This document shows positions 9,319 through 13,958 of a DNA stretch of 13,958 bases, piece after piece. Position 1 is the stretch's first letter, and each line of letters begins with the position of its first letter. Origin of the DNA: Temnopleurus reevesii (Eukaryota; Echinodermata; Echinoidea; Temnopleuroida; Temnopleuridae); assembly GCA_036244855.1 (NCBI GenBank), contig BQKZ01008059.1, forward strand, positions 8,399 through 22,356. Direction: 5' to 3'. A program made the position numbers and the translations under genes. Under the pieces are notes generated by a model. That model was not told the DNA's origin. It searched no databases and saw only the letters and a list, made by a program, of their open reading frames with translations.

Positions 9319-9597
9319 TTGTCCTTAAAGACTGGGTCTGCGCCAGAACAAATCTTGCTTTCATGAAAAGCAGGAAAATCAGTCCAACAGATCAAGACAA
9401 GTTTCAAGCAAATTGGAAAATCGATAAGAAAATTAGGGAATGTGCATGAAAAAAATCACTGCCGATTGATACCGGTGCAACATTTATTCCTTTTTTATTT
9501 ATTGTCTGATATGCTTCAAACATTTTTATGATTTGTTTGTATGATTTTTCTGCTTTTAATCAAAGCAAGATTTTTCAAGTCTAGACCCCGTCTTTGA
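9319..9597. repeat. Inverted pair of a dispersed repeat
   Basis: The minus strand of 9391-9319 contains CCTGCTTTTCATGAAAGCAA and GATTTGTTCTGGCGCAGACC. The plus strand of 9531-9597 contains TCTGCTTTTAATCAAAGCAA and TCTAGACCCCGTCTTTGAA. The two arms face each other across about 140 bases of AT-rich DNA. They belong to the same family as the copies at 12891-12940 and 13130-13200. Confidence 0.55.
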
Positions 9598-10024
9598 ATT
9601 CCATATCAGTTTCTGATGGAGCCTTTGCACAGAAACACATGCATGATATTTGAAAACAAGAAGTTGAGATTGAATGACAAATAAGAGAGGCTTCTACATG
9701 TATATAAAACCGTTCTTCAAAACCCTTTTTTGAGCTTCTGGAAGAATAATTGAATCATCATTGTATGCAAAAAGCCGACATTTCGAAACATTTCCAGAAT
9801 ATGATCTGCAATCGGTTTTACAAACACATTGAAGTTCATAGTCTTTTACGATATAGTCTAAAAAATTTGTCTTTGTAATTAGTTCTTCCGACAACTTTGG
9901 GTTGCCTCTGCACAGGTGCTCCCAAATAGAGGAGCTAGGTGTATTTCATCTTGTATATGTAGATTGTCATGAAGTCAGCACTACAAGCAGCTCATTAAAA
10001 TGACTTTCAATTGTATTCACCTAC
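9598..10024. other. No assignable gene; open minus-strand frame
   Basis: The minus strand holds an open frame of about 80 codons ending with a stop at 9694. It includes WEHLCRGNPKLSEELITKT and a Cys-bearing segment (CVCKTDC). There is no good start and no recognisable domain. A possible acceptor (CTGTGCAG|) lies near 9912, so it could be a terminal exon following the candidate at 10025-10096, but the frames do not clearly join. Confidence 0.3.
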
Positions 10025-10096
10025 CTGAAATATGTTCATCCCGTTGATAAATGAATTACTGTTGAAAAGGTCTTCATTACACAATCTCACAGATAA
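10025..10096 (-). CDS. Orphan candidate exon
   Basis: A 72-base stretch with a T9 tract plus AG acceptor (exon starts at 10096) and donor CAG|GTAGGTG. Only one of three frames is open. It encodes 24 residues beginning LSVRLCNEDLF and ending NGMNIFQ, in phase 0. I do not recognise the sequence. Against it: an inverted repeat (CTTCATTACACAATC at 10072-10086 and GATTGTGTGATGAAG at 10108-10122) spans the acceptor, so the block may belong to a small mobile element. Confidence 0.22.
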
Positions 10097-10591
10097 CTAA
10101 AAAAAAATGATTGTGTGATGAAGAATTTTTCATCCATAATGTATCTACATTGTATTGACCTCATGATTAGGTAAAGACAACTGCCAACCTATCTGACTAT
10201 ACTATCAATCATAAAGGATTTCTAGCTCGTATAAACATGTGTAGTGCTCCAAAATAATTATAGTTTAGGTGAGAAAAATACAAGATATAGTTTAGCCGTC
10301 AAAGTACAAAAAAGTCAACTACTTCATATGGAATAGCCCAGATCGTAAATACTACAAACGTAATTTCATCATATTAATAGTTCATGGCTTCAAATCCCTT
10401 TCAGAAGATGTGCGTGACCCTAAAACCATCATAACACAGCAATGCATATTGTTTTTCACTGGTCGATGACATTCTTTTGTGAAAGAATTATAAAACTGGA
10501 TACAATATTGTCAATCACTATTGGCATACTGTATACCTCCCATTACTCAATTTGGCGATTGGAAACCTCAAGCAATGCTTTTGTATTGCAC
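10097..10591. other. AT-rich DNA, no gene seen
   Basis: No open frame with splice or start context stands out on either strand. Apart from the outer arm of the inverted repeat at 10108-10122 I see no structured element. Confidence 0.4.
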
Positions 10592-10671
10592 TTAACCCAT
10601 TGATTACTGGAACTGAGAAGTCCCTGCACATAATCCATGGTAATTAAAGAATCCAGTATTCAATGGGCTAA
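10592..10671. repeat. Short foldback element, 80 bp
   Basis: Arms TTAACCCATTGATTACTGGA (10592-10611) and, read on the minus strand, TTAGCCCATTGAATACTGGA (10652-10671) match at 18 of 20 positions around a 40-base centre. It sits 13 bases from the mariner-like MITE. A strongly diverged relative may lie at about 890-1010, where TTAATGGGTT, GCAGGGA and CCAATGGGTT occur in similar order. Confidence 0.6.
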
Positions 10672-10684
10672 TTGAAAAAAAGTA

Positions 10685-10859
10685 CAGTCAAACCTTGTTA
10701 TAAAGAGCACTGATATAACAAGCTCTCGTTAGAACAAGGTAATTTCCGTGGTCCCAACTCTTTGTATTTTAGTGTATTTTGACCCTGATATAACAAGGTG
10801 TCAATATAAAGAGGTAATTCCTCTGGTCCCAACGACCTCGTTTTAACAAGGTTAGACTG
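10685..10859. mobile_element. Tc1/mariner-like MITE, 175 bp, TA target duplication
   Basis: Terminal inverted repeats CAGTCAAACCTTGTTATAAA and CAGTCTAACCTTGTTAAAAC (second read on the minus strand) are flanked by TA at 10683-10684 and 10860-10861. CAGT ends with a TA target duplication are typical of the IS630-Tc1-mariner group. The interior repeats ATATAACAAG and GGTCCCAAC motifs. It has no coding capacity and must have been moved by a transposase encoded elsewhere. Confidence 0.75.
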
Positions 10860-11150
10860 TATCTAGATGTGCAATGTTCAAAGCTTACATTGTAATAGGA
10901 TCCTGAAAAAAAACGTAAATTGATTCAATTGAAAAATCATGTATTCACTGATCCAAAAGAGTTTTTCATAGACCAGTGAAGAACAATAGCGATTGTCCAA
11001 CATGGTTTTGATCTCATATGATGAGCAACAAGCAACAAGTATGGCACTTTGCAATGTAGCAGCCACGGGGGGAAATCCATCGGACCTCCAACATTAAGAT
11101 ACAAAACTCACAGAAAAAAAACTATATCACTGGGCCGAAACAGAAGAAAA

Positions 11151-11342
11151 TCATGTGGGAAACACTTTCATGTGTGTATCACTCTCACATTGCAGCTGGG
11201 ATCTCTTGACAAAACTCCACCACTGATCCCATCGGTAGTTCATTCCGTAAACAAACATGATACAAGCTCCACACGCAGCAGTAGCAGCAACCACCCTCCA
11301 GGTTTGTAAAAAGTCCATATACTGGTCGCCCTTAGCCTCCAT
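11151..11342 (-). CDS. Possible small membrane protein ORF or first exon just after UBC9
   Basis: A 63-codon frame starting with ATG in a good context (CCAACATGG), 46 bases downstream of the UBC9 stop. It begins MEAKGDQYMDFLQTWRVVAA, has one hydrophobic stretch at about residues 18-34 (VVAATAACGACIMFVYG), then an aromatic and basic segment (NYRWDQWWSFVKRS). It could be a small single-pass membrane protein, the first exon of another gene (a GTGAGA donor lies after SQLQ) or merely an open frame inside the UBC9 3' UTR. The DNA is richer in GC than its surroundings, which fits exon or UTR sequence. I do not recognise the family. Confidence 0.25.
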   Translation of the reverse strand: MEAKGDQYMDFLQTWRVVAATAACGACIMFVYGMNYRWDQWWSFVKRSQLQCESDTHMKVFPT

Positions 11343-11388
11343 GTTGGTAGGGGCAGTTCACCTATGGCTAGCTGGCGGAGAGTAGGGC

Positions 11389-11554
11389 CTATTTCTTGTT
11401 GTTGTGCTGGTGCTGGTGAGGATGTTGATGTTGGTGAGGATGTTGGGGTTGTTGACGGACTTGCTGACGTGGAGCTTCGACGACTGGATCCTTCTGGGGG
11501 GCAAATTTTTTTGCTTGCTCCTTCACCTTCTTCTCGTACGTAATCCTGTTTTGT
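11389..11554 (-). CDS. UBE2I: UBC9/UBE2I, terminal coding exon with extended His/Gln-rich tail
   Basis: Terminal exon after acceptor CTGCAG|. Its first base completes Ser138, and the frame continues QNRITYEKKVKEQAKKFAP, which aligns with human QNRVEYEKRVRAQAKKFAP (the last helix). Human UBC9 stops one residue later at 158. Here the frame stays open for 35 residues after FAP, through KDPVVEAP and a Q-rich segment into two HPHQHQ units, then HNNKK and a TAG stop at 11391-11389. With a standard N-terminus the protein would be about 192 residues, roughly 34 more than usual. The tail DNA is an 18-bp unit repeated twice (CATCCTCACCARCAYCAR), suggesting growth by repeat slippage. The E2 fold itself is intact, so the tail is an addition and not a replacement. 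The acceptor and first 28 exon bases are also the end of a tandem array in the intron. A short ORF starts 46 bases after the stop. Confidence 0.93.
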
Positions 11555-12050
11555 CTGCAGGCGGGGAAGGAAAAGAAAAGATAAATAGTACTGTAGTTAT
11601 AAATTGTGTTTTGACTCTATCATGGTCACTAATATTCATTTATGAGCCAGGCTTCTTCTCGTAAGTAATTCTGTTTTTTTTCTGCATGAGGGGAAGAAAA
11701 AGGAAAAAAATAATATTACTATTATATAGTGCCTTTGGGCTTCTTCTAATCATTGTCAATAAATATTCATTTATGAGCCAGGTTTCTTCTCGTACATAAT
11801 CTACTTTTGTCTGCAGGCAGGGAAGAAAAAGAAAAGAAAAATATTACTAATGTTTAATATACAGTGCGTTTTGGCTTCTTCCAATTATTATCCTACAATA
11901 TTCACTAATGAGCCAGGTTTCCTCTCGTATGTTATCCTGTTTTGTCTTCAGGCGGTGAAGGAAAATAATAGAAAAATATTCCAAACAATAAAGAGTGTTT
12001 TTTGGCTTCTTTCAATCATTGTCACTAAATATTCATTCATGAGCCAGCTT
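11527..12050 (-). repeat. Four-copy tandem array duplicating the UBC9 3' splice site and exon start
   Basis: Four head-to-tail units of about 125, 131, 135 and 133 bp start at 11527, 11652, 11783 and 11918. On the plus strand each begins with a variant of CTTCTTCTCGTACGTAAT and CTGTTTTGTCTGCAGGC, followed by an A-rich purine stretch and ending in ATTCATTTATGAGCCAGG. On the coding strand each unit therefore holds polypyrimidine tract, acceptor and the first 28 bases of the terminal exon. Copy 1 is the real exon. Copy 2 (exon-start position 11681) has two extra bases in its A run, shifting the frame. Copy 3 (11810) has TAG as its third codon. Copy 4 (11945) is open. Copies differ at many positions, so the array is not a recent assembly duplication. 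Confidence 0.9.
11888..11945 (-). other. Duplicate UBC9 terminal-exon start, possible alternative last exon
   Basis: Fourth copy of the intronic tandem unit, and the first one met after the upstream donor. Its acceptor reads CCTGAAG| and the following bases complete the same serine codon, then encode QNRITYERKPGSLVNIVG and a TAA stop. The first eight residues match the true exon (QNRITYEK). It then runs into intron-derived sequence, because the duplication breakpoint lies after the GAGAAGAAG-like bases. If used, UBC9 would lose the end of its last helix and the whole His-rich tail. The acceptor is weaker than the real one (GAAG against GCAG), so it may be a fossil. Use is inferred only. Confidence 0.4.
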
Positions 12051-12138
12051 TGAATGATGTTTGATTAATCATACATAAAAAAAGATGGACAAAAAAATCT
12101 TTAAGAAATTGTAATGCCTCCATCACTCTCGCCTATGT

Positions 12139-12640
12139 TCAATTTCATTCAATTTAATTCAATTTTATGTATATCCTTCAAAAGAAAAGCTGTTGTCAAT
12201 CTGCAACAGCGCCTTATGAGCATGCTTGAAGTGCAGAATCGTATTACAGAGGTTCATGTTGTGACGCAGTAATTGTAACAGCTTTTGGTATGATGCGGCC
12301 TGGTCTAAAAAACAAATGACTCCCAGATCCTGAGGCAAATGCTCTTGGAATTGACACAACTATTAATTGACCCAAAACTTCTTTTGTCAAGCAGTCGGAA
12401 CTGGGAGCTTTGAAATGGAGTATAGCGGAACATTGTCAATTCTGCATGTAGCTTGGAAAGAATTTTGTTGGACCCTATTTCTAAATCTATCACAAATAAA
12501 TTTTCAAAATTCTTCATAAACAAAGTGAATGAGGATTTGTCCGCACGAACGTCACAGATTCTGCCAAATTTGCCGACCAAACAGACCTCCATCAACAGCA
12601 GGGACCGCGACATCTTTGAGATTCGAGTAATTCATAGCTT
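12139..12640 (-). mobile_element. Probable decayed retroelement 3' end in the last UBC9 intron
   Basis: On the minus strand the stretch ends in an irregular (TTGAA)n-like tail (12139-12166) preceded by CTTTTGAAGGATATACATAA. That resembles the tail of the element at 1201-1560 (CTTTTGAATGGAATAAATAT). Upstream are open minus-strand frames of 102 and 64 codons in different frames (12613-12305 and 12359-12165), which could be coding remnants broken by a frameshift. I see no reverse-transcriptase motif, so the class is inferred from the tail only. Confidence 0.3.
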
Positions 12641-12746
12641 TTGAACTGATGGTCCAATTTGGCTCAAAGTTTCACAATTTATTCATCTGATTTTTCTTCA
12701 TTCTATGAGAACATTCGACTCAGGATGCTTCCTCTTAATTACTTAC

Positions 12747-12826
12747 GAATATATTGAGTAGGCTTCAGCCTGTGCAGGGTCATTGATGTTGGGATCATTT
12801 AGCAAGTCTTGGATGCCAAGCAAAAT
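12747..12826 (-). CDS. UBE2I: UBC9/UBE2I, penultimate coding exon
   Basis: Eighty-base exon encoding 26 residues, from [10 protein letters not shown] to AEAYSIY, plus two bases (TC) of a split serine codon. It corresponds to human UBC9 residues 112-137. It includes Asp127, which with Tyr87 and Asn85 helps position and activate the substrate lysine in the family, and the conserved DPAQAEAY stretch. The acceptor is TTCTTTCAG| and the donor is TTC|GTAAGT, the strongest donor seen in the gene. The upstream intron is 632 bp and the downstream intron is 1192 bp. Human Cys138 is replaced by Ser here, because the codon is completed as TC|A by the next exon. No break or odd codon is visible. Confidence 0.97.
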
Positions 12827-12890
12827 CTGAAAGAATCAAGTGGACAAAAAATTTTAAAAATAACCATAGAAACCATGCATACAAATTATA

Positions 12891-13200
12891 CAAGATTGTT
12901 CTGGAGCAGACCAAGGCTTTACAGAAATGATAGAGATTCAAATATCATGAAAGAAACATGCATGCTCTTTCTGAAAAAGAAAGGGAAAATGAAACATTTA
13001 TTAGCACCAGAAAATTTGTGAACTGTTACGAAATATAGGTGAGGGATGCTCTTCTACAAATTTAGTGTTTATTTCCAATATTCACAAATGTTTTACCCGT
13101 ATTCTGATCTAAATCCTACCCATTTTTCATCTGTTTATATGAATTTTTTCTGCTTTAAATCAATGTACGATTTGTTCTGAGGCAGTACACATTTTTACAG
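12891..13200 (+). repeat. Two copies of a dispersed repeat in the UBC9 intron
   Basis: Within the 632-bp intron, 12891-12940 (AGATTGTTCTGGAGCAGACC, then TTTACAGAAATG) and 13130-13200 (GATTTGTTCTGAGGCAGTAC, then TTTACAGCAATG) are diverged direct copies. The longer copy also shares TTTTTCTGCTTT upstream with copies at 9319-9391 (inverted) and 9531-9597. It looks like an old interspersed element such as a SINE or MITE, but I cannot assign a class. Confidence 0.45.
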
Positions 13201-13458
13201 CAATGTTGAGGATTCAATTCAACGCATATAATGGAAAAAGAGGAAAGAAACTATGTTTCCGATAACAATGTGCAGTAGAATTAGGAAATTTCTTTTGAAA
13301 TGGCCTTGAAACTTTTGCAAAATGGTCATATTCTTTCCTCAAAATTTGTATTGGTTGAGAAGTGTGAGAAAGAAGCATGCAAGCTCTTTCAAATTCCTAA
13401 AAATTGTAAGAAAATACACGCCATGAATGGTTTAGAACGGCTGGGATTGCTACATTAC

Positions 13459-13568
13459 CTGTTTAATAGTGATAGCTGGTCTCCAGTCCTTATCTTCATC
13501 GAGCAGGGAGAGACACACAGTGCCAGATGGGTACACGTTAGGATGAAACAATGGAGGGTCAAATTTAC
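13459..13568 (-). CDS. UBE2I: UBC9/UBE2I SUMO-conjugating enzyme, catalytic-cysteine exon
   Basis: Internal exon of UBC9, the E2 that receives SUMO from the E1 as a thioester on its active-site cysteine and passes it to substrate lysines, mainly in the nucleus. After two bases completing a split Cys codon (T|GT) it encodes 36 residues, from [10 protein letters not shown] to AITIKQ, matching human residues 76-111. Visible hallmarks are the HPN motif (His83, Asn85), Tyr87, Ser89 and the catalytic Cys93 in GTVCLS. Splice sites are clean: an acceptor ending CTGCAG on the 13569 side and donor CAG|GTAATG at 13458. The exon ends in phase 0 and joins the next exon without residue loss. Differences from human are conservative (E to D, I to L). 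The N-terminal exons (about 75 residues) lie beyond the right edge of the window. Identity is certain from the motifs and length. Confidence 0.97.
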
Positions 13569-13958
13569 CTGCAGGTGAAAATAACAGCAGTTATAGTAAA
13601 CAAAGGTAATGCTTAACTATAAAATCAACAGCAAAGAGCAGATTTACAGGATTCCATTAGCCAAACAAAAAATTGTTTGAATGCCCTCAATAGCTATTTT
13701 TGAAAAATAATGTTGGTCGGTCGGAAACAGTTTTGCTGTTGTTTTTTCGAACAATGTACAAAATTCATTTAATAAATTAGTACTTCAGAGCTGCCAACCG
13801 AAATCTGTATTTTTCTCCTATTTTACTTGCTTTTGGAGTACATTATTATTTGGCAATCAGTAATTAAGTAAGACATTGTTATGTCCACAATACCACCTTT
13901 TTGTCTCCTTGAATCAATGGCATCAGCTGGAAAGCATCTGGAAGCTATTTATAAGATC
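13569..13958. other. UBC9 upstream intron, continuing past the window edge
   Basis: Sequence upstream of the catalytic exon on the minus strand. I looked for the preceding UBC9 exon (the IPGKKGTPWEGG to SSPPKC region) and did not find it. A 30-base open stretch at about 13905-13934 is flanked by AG and GT, but it would insert residues into the conserved core, so I do not call it an exon. Confidence 0.6.

Noticed and set aside
12809..13021. 70-codon plus-strand frame
   Set aside because: It overlaps the UBC9 exon end on the opposite strand and an intronic repeat; no independent support.
13905..13934. 30-base open stretch between AG and GT upstream of the UBC9 catalytic exon
   Set aside because: It would insert ten residues into an invariant part of the E2 core, and the donor (GTGGTA) is poor.
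1..13958. CRISPR arrays, riboswitches, operons or other bacterial systems
   Set aside because: Spliced UBC9, MITEs and base composition show eukaryotic nuclear DNA; no regularly spaced direct repeats other than the intronic array.

Overview
This window is eukaryotic nuclear DNA: AT-rich, mostly non-coding, with split genes, microsatellites and many short non-autonomous transposons. The one gene I can identify with certainty is UBC9/UBE2I, the SUMO-conjugating E2. Its last three coding exons lie on the minus strand at the right end (13568-13459, 12826-12747, 11554-11389). The protein is highly conserved and of metazoan type. Together with (TTGAA)n-tailed retroelement ends, many palindromic MITEs and repeated TACATGTA words, this suggests a marine invertebrate. 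An echinoderm is my best guess, but this is an inference and not demonstrated.

Layout. 1-2270 is AT-rich DNA with no recognisable gene, holding a perfect 14-bp-arm hairpin, a (GATTT)n tract and a (TTGAA)-tailed retroelement end. 2280-2359 is an orphan plus-strand exon candidate. 2955-3668 looks like a non-autonomous transposon with C/G-tract terminal inverted repeats. 3812-6961 is dense in foldback elements: three members of one family (3812-4068, 5279-5393, 6822-6961), a Tc1-like 487-bp element (5973-6459), another foldback (6513-6605), a CTG/GAT microsatellite, a polypyrimidine tract and a C15-A27 junction. 7440-10860 contains mariner-like and Harbinger-like MITEs and two weakly supported minus-strand exon candidates. 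11151-13958 is the UBC9 3' region.

Two features of UBC9 stand out. First, the reading frame does not stop at the usual KKFAP end. It continues for 35 codons into a Gln/His/Pro-rich tail built from two HPHQHQ units. Second, the last intron carries a roughly 125-135 bp tandem array in which the 3' splice site and the first 28 bases of the terminal exon are repeated four times. The copy nearest the upstream exon is still open and in phase, and would give an alternative C-terminus. The other two extra copies are disabled by a frameshift and by a stop codon.

There is no RNA gene, CRISPR array or bacterial-type operon here. Nearly all long open frames outside UBC9 look like chance frames in low-complexity or transposon DNA.
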